The notes: generated by a model from the letters alone, not told the origin. Shown: positions 19,489-27,907, counted from the stretch's first letter. The stretch: 34,925 nt of DNA from CAZMYO01 sp964570525 (GCA_964570525.1 CAZMYO010000015.1:1-34925); one strand, 5' to 3'. Numbers and translations are program-made.

Positions 19489-19701
19489 ATGCAACAATTC
19501 ACAGCGGTCTATCAAAAACGCGGCAAATGGTACGTGGGCTATGTTGAAGAAGTCAGCGGTGTAAATTCGCAGGGCCGGACTATGCGCGAAGCGCGGAATA
19601 ATCTTCAAGAGGCGCTGGGGCTGGTGATTGACGTAAACCGCGCCGCGCTCGCGCGCGAAGTGCGCGGCCGCGTTATCCGCGAACCTCTCAAATTATTATA
19701 G
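19489..19701 (+). CDS. hicB: HicB-type antitoxin
   Basis: A 70-aa HicB antitoxin: MQQFTAVYQKRGKWYVGYVEEVSGVNSQGRTMREARNNLQEALGLVID is the canonical partial RNase-H core, with a short basic C terminus (REVRGRVIREPLKLL). HicB proteins bind and neutralise HicA, and many repress their own operon. It lies 2 nt before hicA in the antitoxin-first order. The module has its own promoter and sits between direct repeats of the htpX 5' end, so it was inserted at that spot. Confidence 0.88.
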   Translation: MQQFTAVYQKRGKWYVGYVEEVSGVNSQGRTMREARNNLQEALGLVIDVNRAALAREVRGRVIREPLKLL

Positions 19702-19703
19702 GC

Positions 19704-19889
19704 ATGAAACGCAAAGATTTAATAAAACATCTTTTGCGACAGGGCTGTATTTTTATCCGCGAAGGCGCCAATCACAGCGTCTTTTTTAATCCTTTGCTTC
19801 ACAAAACCTCCACAATCCCGCGCCATACCGAGATAAATGAGTGGCTAGCGAAAAAGATTTGCGAGGATTTGGGAATCGTGATGAAATAA
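19704..19889 (+). CDS. hicA: HicA-type mRNA interferase toxin
   Basis: A 61-aa HicA: a double-stranded-RNA-binding-like fold that cleaves mRNA. MKRKDLIKHLLRQGCIFIREGANHSVFFNP has the expected helix followed by the G-x-x-H site, with candidate catalytic His24, and TIPRHTEINEWLAKKICEDLGI is the usual C-terminal half. Length is typical. It is coupled to hicB by a 2-nt gap. Confidence 0.88.
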   Translation: MKRKDLIKHLLRQGCIFIREGANHSVFFNPLLHKTSTIPRHTEINEWLAKKICEDLGIVMK

Positions 19890-19893
19890 TTTG

Positions 19894-19974
19894 CAGTCAA
19901 TTATTTTTCGTATCTTTCGTACATAATTCGTACATAATATGTACAACCAAATCGCCTCCAACAAACGCAAATCA
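19894..19974 (+). repeat. Direct repeat, right copy, overlapping the real htpX start
   Basis: The intact counterpart of 19326-19422. It contains the htpX ATG at 19939 and its first 12 codons; hicBA lies exactly between the two copies. Confidence 0.85.
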
Positions 19975-20832
19975 GTATTCCTAATGACGATCTTCATCGC
20001 CATCATCATCGGCTTGGGCTATGTTTTTAGCCGCGCGACTGGGGACACGGCTTATGGCGGGGTCTGGTTCGCCATTATTTTTTCTCTCATCGCCACCGCG
20101 CTCTCCTATTTTCACGGCGACAAAATCGCGCTTTGGACGAGCGGGGCCAAGCCGATGGTGAAGGAAGATAACCCCTATGTGTACCGGCTGATAGAGAATC
20201 TCTGTATCGCCAATGGCGCGCCAACGCCCAAGATTTATATTATTGAAGACAGCGCGATTAACGCGTTCGCCACCGGGCGCAAACCGGAACTCGCTTCCAT
20301 TGCCGTAACGCAGGGAGCGATTAAAAAATTAACGAATGAAGAATTGGAGGGAGTTTTGGCGCATGAATTATCGCACGTCAAAAATTACGACATCCGCTTT
20401 ATGACGCTGGTGGCCGTGCTGGTTGGCGCGATTTCCATTTTGGCCAATATCTTTTTGCGCAGCCGCTGGTTTATGGGCGGACGGCGCGATGATCGGGAAG
20501 GCGGCAATCAGCTCGCGGCGATTTTTATGATTGTCGGCATCGTCCTCGCTATTCTCTCGCCCATTATCGCCGAGCTGATTAAGCTCGCCATCTCGCGACG
20601 GCGAGAATATTTGGCCGATGCTTCTGGGGCATTGTTGACCCGCTATCCAGCGGGCCTCGCTAATGCGCTCGGAAAAATCGCCGCGGAAAACCAGCCGCTC
20701 AAAACCGCTTCCGCCGCCACCGCGCATCTTTTTTTCGCCAATCCTTTTTCCGCTAAATCACTAAGCAATATTTTCTCCACCCATCCGCCGATTATGGAAC
20801 GAATTAAAAGACTACGCGAGATGGGAAAGTAA
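19939..20832 (+). CDS. htpX: Membrane zinc protease HtpX
   Basis: An M48 metalloprotease for membrane protein quality control, 297 aa, normal length. N-terminal helices at about 13-31 and 40-58, then the zinc site His142-Glu143-Leu-Ser-His146 (LAHELSHVKNYD), the conserved NAFATGR segment (108-114), and a later helix pair (about 152-175 and 190-215) followed by SRRREYLADASGALLT with the third ligand Glu. The C-terminal FSTHPPIMERIKRLREM is characteristic. The active site should face the cytoplasm. Its 5' end is duplicated at 19388-19422. Confidence 0.95.
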   Translation: MYNQIASNKRKSVFLMTIFIAIIIGLGYVFSRATGDTAYGGVWFAIIFSLIATALSYFHGDKIALWTSGAKPMVKEDNPYVYRLIENLCIANGAPTPKIYIIEDSAINAFATGRKPELASIAVTQGAIKKLTNEELEGVLAHELSHVKNYDIRFMTLVAVLVGAISILANIFLRSRWFMGGRRDDREGGNQLAAIFMIVGIVLAILSPIIAELIKLAISRRREYLADASGALLTRYPAGLANALGKIAAENQPLKTASAATAHLFFANPFSAKSLSNIFSTHPPIMERIKRLREMGK

Positions 20833-20897
20833 TAAATTGACAAAACTCTCCGATGTATGGGACGATAGTGCCACACAGCTGCGGCAAGGAGCTGAAC

Positions 20898-21266
20898 ATG
20901 GAAGTGATCGTCGGCATCAGCAACATAACCGTAGATATATGTCCCGACCCGCGGACGCAATCGTACAAGGTAGAGATTGCCTACAAGCTAGCCAACGGCA
21001 AAACCAAACACGCTAAACTAACCACCAAGAGATTGACCTTCCACATAGTCTTTAAACCAACCCGTGCACCTTGGATACGATGTGAAGCTGAACCGATGGC
21101 AGTTAGCGTGATTGTCATTACCACGGTTGCGGTAGCGACAGGCGGTTATCTCATTGACCTTGTCTATCATTATAGCAACGGCGCCACGAACAGTAGCAAC
21201 GGCCACATTGATAAGTTTCCCTTCTCCATTAATTTCCATAAGAGTCCGCTCAAAGATGCCGTATAG
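20898..21266 (+). CDS. Orphan hypothetical protein, 122 aa
   Basis: Unrecognised. AAGGAG lies 8-13 nt before the ATG at 20898, which fixes the start; a TTGACA at 20837 could be its -35 but no well-spaced -10 follows. The N-terminal half is strand-rich (MEVIVGISNITVDI...YKVEIAYKLANGKTKHAKLTT). One hydrophobic stretch (MAVSVIVITTVAVATGGYLIDLVY, about residues 66-89) may cross the membrane. It has the strong ribosome site and GC-rich composition of the orphan group. Confidence 0.6.
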   Translation: MEVIVGISNITVDICPDPRTQSYKVEIAYKLANGKTKHAKLTTKRLTFHIVFKPTRAPWIRCEAEPMAVSVIVITTVAVATGGYLIDLVYHYSNGATNSSNGHIDKFPFSINFHKSPLKDAV

Positions 21267-21301
21267 TAGAGACGCCCCGCTGGACATCGGAGCGTCTCTA
21301 C
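21266..21301. terminator. TAGAGACGC hairpin between convergent genes
   Basis: GTAGAGACGC pairs with GCGTCTCTAC around 16 nt that contain a weaker inner pairing. It starts at the last base of the orphan gene's stop and ends next to the convergent 106-aa gene. No T-run follows, so termination is possible but not certain. It belongs to the same family as 14802-14827. Confidence 0.5.
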
Positions 21302-21303
21302 AA

Positions 21304-21624
21304 CTATTTCTTCCCTTCGCCGCCAAAAAGTTTATCGGACACACGCAACTTCCGAATGGTGCCGCGCTCGTTTTTAAGAGTAACAATTCCGGCGCGTTGA
21401 TCTATTTTTATAATGGTATACTCAAACACGCGCAAATCGTCAGCCAGTTTGGCCTTCACAATTTGCCGCACCTTGATACCGGTTTGTTTAATACGCTTAG
21501 CAACCTCTTGGCGTTTGAAGTAGTCAATCACTGTCTTGTCCTCACCTTTTTTATTAAAGTTCTCCTCGATTTTCCTAAGCCAAGCGGCATCCTTATTTTG
21601 GAACGAATGTTTTTTTACGGACAT
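21304..21624 (-). CDS. Hypothetical protein, 106 aa
   Basis: Not recognised with confidence. The N-terminal half is helical and very basic (KKHSFQNKDAAWLRKIEENFNKKGEDKTVIDYFKRQEVAKRIKQ). The C-terminal half (KVRQIVKAKLADDLRVFEYTIIKIDQRAGIVTLKNERGTIRKLRVSDKLF) looks like a small beta-barrel and might bind nucleic acid, a guess from shape only. It ends next to the hairpin at 21266 and is followed on the same strand, upstream, by the phosphohexomutase, with an 11-nt gap. Confidence 0.6.
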   Translation of the reverse strand: MSVKKHSFQNKDAAWLRKIEENFNKKGEDKTVIDYFKRQEVAKRIKQTGIKVRQIVKAKLADDLRVFEYTIIKIDQRAGIVTLKNERGTIRKLRVSDKLFGGEGKK

Positions 21625-21635
21625 ACGGATAAAAA

Positions 21636-23126
21636 TTACGATTTAATAAGAGCGCTCATTTCTTTAACTTTCTCTTCCATCAATTTTTTCGTCGTCGCTT
21701 CCAAATTCAAACGCAGTACCGGCTCGGTGTTGCTCAAACGCACGCTGAACCAGCCCCAAGCAAACTTCATCCACAGGCCGTCGAGACGCGAAATTTCCTT
21801 GGCTTTTTTTCCGCCCAAGGCGGATCCGCCTTGGGCGGAATATTCTTCTTCAATCTTCTTCATTACCTCAACTTTGTTCTCAATATGAAAATTAATTTCG
21901 CCGGAGTGGAAATATTTTTTGAGCGGGAGGACGAGCTCGCTCAACGGTTTTTGTTCGCGCGATAAGAATTGTAAAATATAGAGCAGAGACAGATCAGTGG
22001 ATTCCACATCGTACATATCGTGATAATAAAGGTGGAGCGACAGCTCGCTCGCGAATAACCCTTTGTTTTCTTTGAGCGCTTTTTTTATGTTGGCATGCCC
22101 AACTTTGCACATCTCGACACTCGCCCCGGCCGCCTGCCATATTTCCGGCACAATCATGCTGGAACGCACATCATAGAGCATGCGCCCGCCGGGGTGATTC
22201 TCAAGCACCTCAAGCCCCACCAATGCCCCCACCAACGAAGCGTCTACCACCTCTCCCTGCTCGTCCACCAGCCCAATTCGATCGGCGTCGCCATCGAGCG
22301 CAAAACCAAAATCCGCGCCGCTCGCGACCACCTGTCTTTGCAGATCGCGCAAGGTTTCTACTTTAAGCGGGTTAGCTTCGTGGTTGGGGAATCGGCCGTC
22401 CGGCTCTAAATACAAATATTCCACCGTGAGCGGCAACTGCTCAATTATTTTTGGAAACGTGGCTTTGGCCATGCCGTTGCCGGCGTCAATGACTATTTTC
22501 AACGGGCGAAGGGAACTGGGCGGGACGAGAGAAAAAATTTTTTTTAGATAGTCGGGCAGAACATTCTTTTTTGTTGTCATTCCGACCACGCCCAGTTTGT
22601 CATCTCGAGCCACAGCGAGAGATCTCTGTCGGTTGGCCGCCAATTGGACAGGGAATTCTCCACTTCGCTGCGCTTCGGTCGAAATGACAGTGGACGAGGA
22701 CCAATTGCGAACCAATTCTTTTATCTCTCCCATACCGCTTGCTCCGCCAATCGGCAAACCATTGCCAAGCGTCATTTTGAAACCATTATATTCGGCCGGA
22801 TTGTGGCTGGCGGTAACCATTATGCCTCCGGCATGCTCCGGATAGTGAGCGCAGGCAAAGTTAAACAAAGGAGTAGAAACAAGCCCCACATCCACTACCG
22901 AAACACCTTCTTCTTGAACTCCTTGACTTACGGCTTCGGCCAGACCCGCGCTTGTAGCGCGCATATCACGGCCTACCACTACTGCCTGACGAGAGTTAAG
23001 CAGTTGATGGGAACGTAAAAATTGAATAAAGGCGTGGCCGAGGCGATAAGCCAAATCGGGCGATAACTCGCCAGCCACCAGTCCGCGAATATCATACGCT
23101 TTAAAAATATGCTCGGGGAAAGACAT
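21636..23126 (-). CDS. manB: Phosphomannomutase/phosphoglucomutase
   Basis: An alpha-D-phosphohexomutase that interconverts hexose 6- and 1-phosphates. The N terminus IFKAYDIRGLV is diagnostic. The phosphoserine loop TASHNP has Ser107, the metal loop is Asp278-Gly-Asp280-Ala-Asp282-Arg (DGDADR), and the C-terminal phosphate loop is RLSNTEP. At 496 aa it is about 45 residues longer than usual. Two inserts account for this: residues about 141-184, from a 115-nt TGTCATT-ended repeat, and residues 430-439 (SAQGGSALGG), from a 30-nt palindrome. Mannose versus glucose preference cannot be read from sequence. No sugar-nucleotide genes lie nearby. Confidence 0.93.
   Translation of the reverse strand: MSFPEHIFKAYDIRGLVAGELSPDLAYRLGHAFIQFLRSHQLLNSRQAVVVGRDMRATSAGLAEAVSQGVQEEGVSVVDVGLVSTPLFNFACAHYPEHAGGIMVTASHNPAEYNGFKMTLGNGLPIGGASGMGEIKELVRNWSSSTVISTEAQRSGEFPVQLAANRQRSLAVARDDKLGVVGMTTKKNVLPDYLKKIFSLVPPSSLRPLKIVIDAGNGMAKATFPKIIEQLPLTVEYLYLEPDGRFPNHEANPLKVETLRDLQRQVVASGADFGFALDGDADRIGLVDEQGEVVDASLVGALVGLEVLENHPGGRMLYDVRSSMIVPEIWQAAGASVEMCKVGHANIKKALKENKGLFASELSLHLYYHDMYDVESTDLSLLYILQFLSREQKPLSELVLPLKKYFHSGEINFHIENKVEVMKKIEEEYSAQGGSALGGKKAKEISRLDGLWMKFAWGWFSVRLSNTEPVLRLNLEATTKKLMEEKVKEMSALIKS
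21810..21839. repeat. 30-nt TCCGCC inverted dimer, in frame in the phosphohexomutase
   Basis: TCCGCCC-A-AGGCGGA and TCCGCCT-T-GGGCGGA joined at GGATCC; it encodes SAQGGSALGG. Same length, centre and reading frame as the dnaE copy. Confidence 0.9.
22575..22689. repeat. 115-nt TGTCATT-ended repeat in the phosphohexomutase
   Basis: TGTCATTCCGACC and GGTCGAAATGACA are inverted ends with one mismatch. Inside, TGTCATCTCGAGCC...GAGATCTCTGTC is a second, nested copy of the type seen at 14219. It adds about 40 residues (TVISTEAQRSGEF...) that relatives lack. Confidence 0.8.
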
Positions 23127-23136
23127 ACTAAATTTA

Positions 23137-23165
23137 TTGACAGCAACGCTAAAATAGTATATAAT
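23137..23165 (+). promoter_or_regulatory. Consensus sigma70 promoter of clpC
   Basis: TTGACA at 23137-23142, exactly 17 bp, TATAAT at 23160-23165. It is the only perfect consensus promoter I found. The leader of about 120 nt consists mainly of a word array. Confidence 0.85.
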
Positions 23166-23180
23166 ATAGTAACAACATAG

Positions 23181-23287
23181 TCAAAAGTTCATAAAGTCTT
23201 TAAAGTCTATAAAGCATAATTTCGACCTTTCGTCTTAACGACTTTACGGACTTTACGGACTTTACGGACTTTCGACTTTATAGACTA
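23181..23287. repeat. Word array in the clpC leader
   Basis: AAAGTC(T/C)ATAAAGTC-type words followed by three ACTTTACGG words and CGACTTTATAGACT. AGTCTATAAAG (23205-) is the inverse of CTTTATAGACT near the ATG, so the leader can fold. It is a close relative of the tsaD leader. Confidence 0.7.
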
Positions 23288-23293
23288 TTCACC

Positions 23294-25822
23294 ATGAACT
23301 TACTCGACCGCTTCTCCGCTCATGTTCGCGATGTTCTGGCGCGGAGCATCCACTTAGCCGCCGAACTTAAAAATCCAGCCGTGGAACCAGTCCACCTGTT
23401 ATTTGTGCTGTCTTCACAAAAAGGGTCGATAGCGACCGAGGTTATTAATCGCTTCAAAGTTACCCCCCAAATTCTGGAGCAGGCCTTGCTTAACCTTCCC
23501 ACCCGGGAAAATTCTGTCCGCGGTATCGCTGCCAAAACCACGCTTCCCCTGCTTTCCTTGGCCGTCAAAGTAGTTGTTGAAAAAGCTCTGGCATTGGCTC
23601 ATGAGCACAGCCACAATTACATCGGCACCGAACATCTTCTCTCGGCCATTCTCAATTCAGAGAATGATATCGTCGCGAGCGTGCTGGCCGCTCAAGCGGT
23701 GAATGTGGTAGAATTTAAAAAACAACTAGATAATATTTTAGTCAATGCCGCCAATTTTCCCCGCCTCACCGAGGCCACGGAAATTATGGAGAGTTTGGAA
23801 GAAAATTTAAGCGACGCGTCAATTCCTCTTATCGAGACCCATGGCAAGTCCGCCCGAGGCGGATCCGGCTCGCTTCAGGCGGGCGGAAAAAAAGAAACCG
23901 CTTTGGAATTTTTCGCGAACCATCTTACCGATCCCAGCGCTCAAAAAAACATTGATCCGGTTATCGGCCGCGAACAGGAAATTGAGCGAGTGATACAAAT
24001 TATTTGCCGCCGCACTAAAAACAATCCTCTGCTCTTGGGCGATCCGGGGGTGGGCAAAACCGCCGTTGTGGAGGGTTTGGCTAAAAAAATTGTTGAGGGA
24101 AATGTTCCGGATATTCTGTTGAATAAAAAAATTTACGCGCTCGACATGGGCATGCTCATCGCGGGCACCATCTATCGCGGCGAGTTTGAATCGCGTCTGC
24201 GGCAGGTGATTGATGAAACGGTAAACAATCCCAATATTATTTTATTTATTGACGAAATTCACAACATTGTCGGCGCCGGCAGCAACCAGGGCACGCTGGA
24301 TGCCGCTAACATTCTAAAGCCGGCCTTGGCGCGCGGACAAATTCGCTGTATCGGCGCCACCACCCATTCGGAATATAAAAAATACATTGAGAACGACGCC
24401 GCGCTCGAGCGCCGGTTTCAGTCGGTGTATACCTGTGAGCCAAGCCTGGAAGATACCGTGAAAATTCTACGCGGAATAAAGAGAAACTACGAAGCCTACC
24501 ACAATGTAATAATTACTGACGAGGCCGTTGCGGCGGCGGCCAAGCTCTCGGCGCGCTATATTACCAATAAATTTCTTCCGGACAAAGCTATCGATCTCCT
24601 CGACGAAACAGCGGCGGCAAAAAAGCTCGGCGCCAAGCTCGCCGGCTGGCAGAGCAAACTACTCCGTTTGGAAAGAATGCTGGAAAAAATAATTTTGGCC
24701 AAAGAAACGGCCGCGGCGAATGATGATTTTGCCGAAGCGGTGCTCCTCAAAAAAGAGGAGGAGGTTCTGCGCGCGGAAATAACGAAAGCCACCGAGTTCG
24801 CTCAATCCAAGAAAAATAAAACGCTCGGCACGGTCAGTGCCCGGGATATCGCGCTACAGGTGGCGCGCGTAATTGGCACCACTCCCTCTGAGCTCATGCT
24901 AAACGACCAGAATGATTTGCATTTGCTGGAAGAGCGCCTCAAGGTCCATGTCCTGGGGCAAGACCCGGTGATTGAAGAGGTGGCTCAACTCATTCGCCAA
25001 GCCAAGTTGGAGCTCGCGAACCCCGATCGCCCACTCGCCTCATTCTTGTTTGTTGGAGAAAGCGGCGTCGGTAAAACCGAACTTGCCAAAACCTTAGCCA
25101 AGGTGCTCTATTCCAACCCGGACGCTCTCATCAAGCTGGATATGAGCGAATTCAACGAGAGCTTTAGTGTCTCCAAACTCCTTGGCTCCCCGGCTGGCTA
25201 CGTGGGGTATAAAGAAACTAACCAATTTACCGATAAAATAAAAATAAATCCCTATTCGGTAGTGCTCTTTGATGAAATCGACAAGGCGCATAAAGATATC
25301 GTCAAACTTCTCTTGCAAATTTTGGAGAATGGAGAAATTACCGACGCGACTGGGAAAAAAATTTCCTTAAAACATGCTATAATAATACTAACTACATCAC
25401 TCGGCGCGGCTGACCTGGCTAAAGGAGCGCTGGGATTTGGGCAGAACCAAACCAGCCACGCCGAACTCAAGATTCGCCTCAATGATAAACTAAAAGAGTT
25501 TTTCTCGCCCGAGATTATCAATCGCCTAGACCGAATCTGCTGGTTTGCGCCCTTGGATAAAACCACGCTCGTCCAAATCGCCGAGCTGGAATTGAAACGC
25601 TTTAATGAACGGCTGAAACATTACGAAACCAGCCTGGCAACTGACCATAAAGTTTTGGAGTGGATAGTCGCTGGTCTAGCCTCACCCCACGCTGGCGCGC
25701 GAGAAGTTCGCCGCTATGTGCGCGGCGAAGTGGAGGCGCTGATGTCTAAAATTATTCTAAAGGACAAAGTTAAAGAAAAATATAAGCTGGCGGTGCAAGA
25801 AAACAAGCTGGCAATTAAGTAA
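23294..25822 (+). CDS. clpC: ClpC-type AAA+ chaperone ATPase
   Basis: A two-ring Hsp100 unfoldase, 842 aa, usually feeding ClpP; no clpP lies in the window. The N domain is a pair of Clp_N repeats (1-150). AAA module 1 has Walker A GDPGVGKT (249-256), Walker B LFIDEIHN, and sensor RCIGATTHSEY. A short middle helix pair (LRLERMLEKIILAKETAAANDDFAEAVLLKKEEEVLRAE) is of ClpC rather than ClpB size. AAA module 2 has Walker A GESGVGKT (588-595) and VVLFDEIDKAH. Residues 186-198 (SARGGSGSLQAGG) are encoded by a 39-nt palindrome in the linker before module 1. It has a consensus promoter and no Shine-Dalgarno sequence. Confidence 0.94.
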   Translation: MNLLDRFSAHVRDVLARSIHLAAELKNPAVEPVHLLFVLSSQKGSIATEVINRFKVTPQILEQALLNLPTRENSVRGIAAKTTLPLLSLAVKVVVEKALALAHEHSHNYIGTEHLLSAILNSENDIVASVLAAQAVNVVEFKKQLDNILVNAANFPRLTEATEIMESLEENLSDASIPLIETHGKSARGGSGSLQAGGKKETALEFFANHLTDPSAQKNIDPVIGREQEIERVIQIICRRTKNNPLLLGDPGVGKTAVVEGLAKKIVEGNVPDILLNKKIYALDMGMLIAGTIYRGEFESRLRQVIDETVNNPNIILFIDEIHNIVGAGSNQGTLDAANILKPALARGQIRCIGATTHSEYKKYIENDAALERRFQSVYTCEPSLEDTVKILRGIKRNYEAYHNVIITDEAVAAAAKLSARYITNKFLPDKAIDLLDETAAAKKLGAKLAGWQSKLLRLERMLEKIILAKETAAANDDFAEAVLLKKEEEVLRAEITKATEFAQSKKNKTLGTVSARDIALQVARVIGTTPSELMLNDQNDLHLLEERLKVHVLGQDPVIEEVAQLIRQAKLELANPDRPLASFLFVGESGVGKTELAKTLAKVLYSNPDALIKLDMSEFNESFSVSKLLGSPAGYVGYKETNQFTDKIKINPYSVVLFDEIDKAHKDIVKLLLQILENGEITDATGKKISLKHAIIILTTSLGAADLAKGALGFGQNQTSHAELKIRLNDKLKEFFSPEIINRLDRICWFAPLDKTTLVQIAELELKRFNERLKHYETSLATDHKVLEWIVAGLASPHAGAREVRRYVRGEVEALMSKIILKDKVKEKYKLAVQENKLAIK
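23849..23887. repeat. 39-nt TCCGCC inverted dimer, in frame in clpC
   Basis: TCCGCCCGAGGCGGA and TCCGGCTCGCTTCAGGCGGGCGGA joined at GGATCC. Second unit is longer than in the other copies. It encodes SARGGSGSLQAGG, thirteen codons. Confidence 0.85.
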
Positions 25823-25830
25823 GCGACCTT

Positions 25831-26616
25831 ATGCCGGACGTTAACCCTACAATTAACGAAGGGCCTCGGCCGGCCAGCCCCCCGCCTCTTGATCGGAAGG
25901 ATCAGAGAGGCGTTTCCGGAACAATAACTAAGAACCAGTTGAGCCGACGTAAAGAAAACGGGCTTAACCAAAATTTGGAAGCCGAACGGCTGGGCGGCAA
26001 GCCTACCGAGGAGGCGCAGTTTCTTACCTCTACCGAAGAATACGAGCAATACCTGGGCAGGAAGGGATTGGAACCGGAACGGGAGGAAGAATATGGAGAA
26101 CCTGGTAATGGAGCGGGCGGTGGTACGCCTGGTTTTATACAGCAATCAGCTGGGCAGGGAGAGGAACAACTCGCCCGGATAGACACAAAAATAAAAGAAA
26201 TCAACAAAGAAATAAGGCCAATCACCAACAACCTACGCGGATTGAACACCGAGTTAAATTTGTTGGGGGCGGCTCTTATTGCCGCCCGAGGCACTGACAC
26301 CCTAAGCGCTATCGCGCGCTATTTGGCAAAAAGTGTAGAAATTTGGTGGTGGACAATCGTTGGCGCGATCATTGATATCATGGTAGTCATACCGGCCCTA
26401 GCGCTTGCTTACCTTTTCGGATTTAAAAAAGGACCGGCTGGAAAAAAAGTAGAAAAACAAATTGACCGGGTAAAAAAAGACATCGAAACGGAAAAACAAA
26501 AAATCCGGGCGGAGGAGACGGCCAAGAAACGGCTGTACCAACAAAAAATAGAGATTGGGGCGAGACTCCAAAATATGATTGCGGAACAGACGGCCGAGAG
26601 CGGGCAAGCCGAGTAG
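25831..26616 (+). CDS. Hypothetical coiled-coil membrane protein, 261 aa
   Basis: Unrecognised. It starts 8 nt after the clpC stop, so it is probably in the same operon. Residues 1-100 are polar and Gly/Pro-rich and likely disordered. Residues about 110-145 form a coiled coil (ARIDTKIKEINKEIRPITNNLRGLNTELN). A hydrophobic segment (WWWTIVGAIIDIMVVIPALALAYLF, about 171-195) crosses the membrane once, and the C terminus is a second, highly charged coiled coil (VEKQIDRVKKDIETEKQKIRAEE...). It might organise a membrane complex with the next gene. No catalytic site is visible. Confidence 0.65.
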   Translation: MPDVNPTINEGPRPASPPPLDRKDQRGVSGTITKNQLSRRKENGLNQNLEAERLGGKPTEEAQFLTSTEEYEQYLGRKGLEPEREEEYGEPGNGAGGGTPGFIQQSAGQGEEQLARIDTKIKEINKEIRPITNNLRGLNTELNLLGAALIAARGTDTLSAIARYLAKSVEIWWWTIVGAIIDIMVVIPALALAYLFGFKKGPAGKKVEKQIDRVKKDIETEKQKIRAEETAKKRLYQQKIEIGARLQNMIAEQTAESGQAE

Positions 26617-26674
26617 TTTTTTATAATTATTTGTAATTAGTAATTAGACATTAGGATTTAGAAATTTTCAAACT

Positions 26675-27904
26675 ATGTCTCCTGCCCTTAAAAGAATAAT
26701 GCTTATCGGCGTCCTCTTAATTTTTTCCAGCGCGCTGACATTTGGTCTCTATTACTTTTTCAAAAAAGCCGCGCCAGCGCCCCGAGCGCCGGCTGGCGCG
26801 CCCGCCGAAGTCGGCCGGTTGCCCGCCGCCGGAGAGAGAGAGCTGGCCGCCCCGGGCGCAGTTCCCGCGGCCCCTGCCCCCGGCGGTCTTCCCCCAGCTG
26901 GAATTACCGCGCCTCCCCCGCCTCCAAGCTACTATCGGCCCGAACCGGTTAGCAAGATTACCTCGGATATTTCTCTGTACCCATCGTTGAACAGTAGCGG
27001 CGACATGCGCTATCACAACGCCTCTGACGGTAAATTTTACCGCGTGGCCGCCGACGGTTCGGTTAAAGAAATGACCGATCAGGTGTTTTATAATGTCAAA
27101 AATGTTACCTGGGCCAAGAGCAAAGACAAGGCGGTGCTTGAGTATCCGGACGGGTCTAAAACTATCTACGATTTCGATTTAAAAAAACAGGTATCCCTGC
27201 CCAAACACTGGGAAGATTTTTCTTTTTCTCCTGATGCTAGCCATTTGGCGGCTAAAAGCCTGGGGCTGTCGCCAGAAAATCGTTGGTTGGTGGTTACCAA
27301 AGATGATGGCACCGACACCAAACTTATTGAACCTTTAGGCGATAATGCCGACAAAGTAACTATGAACTGGTCGCCGAGTAATCAAACTGTGGCGCTCGCT
27401 CAAACCGGCCAGGCCCAGGGCGCGGACCGTCGCGAAGTGCTCTTTGTGGGGTTAAATGGCGAGAATTTTAAATCCACTATTGTGGAAGGGCTGGATTTTA
27501 AACCCGCCTGGTCGCCCACCGGCAAAAAGATGCTCTACAGCGTGGACAGCGCCAGAAGCGACTTCAAACCGGAATTATGGATAGTAAATTCTTTCGGCGA
27601 CGATATCGGCTCGGGCCGGCGGATGCTTGAGCTTAATACCTGGGCCAATAAATGCGCGTTCGCGAATGACGACACTTTGTATTGCGCGGTACCTAGAGAC
27701 CTGCCGCAAGGCGCTGGCATGTCGCCGGAGGTGGCGGCCGATAATGCCGACGATCTCTATAAAATCGATCTCAAAACCGGCCTTCGAACCAGTGTTCCTC
27801 TGGGCCAAGACTTTACCATCGATTCCATTTCTTTTAATGAATCCGGAAACAAAGTTTTATTCACCGACCATCATCAAAATGGAATATTTGAGGTAAAGAT
27901 GTGA
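26675..27904 (+). CDS. Membrane-anchored TolB-like beta-propeller protein
   Basis: A 409-aa protein with one N-terminal membrane helix (IMLIGVLLIFSSALTFGLYYFF, residues 8-29). A Pro/Ala/Gly-rich extracytoplasmic linker follows (about 31-85). The rest is made of TolB/PD40-like propeller blades: PDGSKTIYDFDLKKQ, FSFSPDASHLAAKS, MNWSPSNQTVALAQ, KPAWSPTGKKMLYSV and SISFNESGNKVLFTD carry the recurring 'W/F-S-P-x-G-x-x-l' pattern. Such propellers bind proteins or peptides at the cell surface. It lies downstream of the coiled-coil gene in the same direction; no function is claimed. Confidence 0.8.
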   Translation: MSPALKRIMLIGVLLIFSSALTFGLYYFFKKAAPAPRAPAGAPAEVGRLPAAGERELAAPGAVPAAPAPGGLPPAGITAPPPPPSYYRPEPVSKITSDISLYPSLNSSGDMRYHNASDGKFYRVAADGSVKEMTDQVFYNVKNVTWAKSKDKAVLEYPDGSKTIYDFDLKKQVSLPKHWEDFSFSPDASHLAAKSLGLSPENRWLVVTKDDGTDTKLIEPLGDNADKVTMNWSPSNQTVALAQTGQAQGADRREVLFVGLNGENFKSTIVEGLDFKPAWSPTGKKMLYSVDSARSDFKPELWIVNSFGDDIGSGRRMLELNTWANKCAFANDDTLYCAVPRDLPQGAGMSPEVAADNADDLYKIDLKTGLRTSVPLGQDFTIDSISFNESGNKVLFTDHHQNGIFEVKM

Positions 27905-27907
27905 TGG

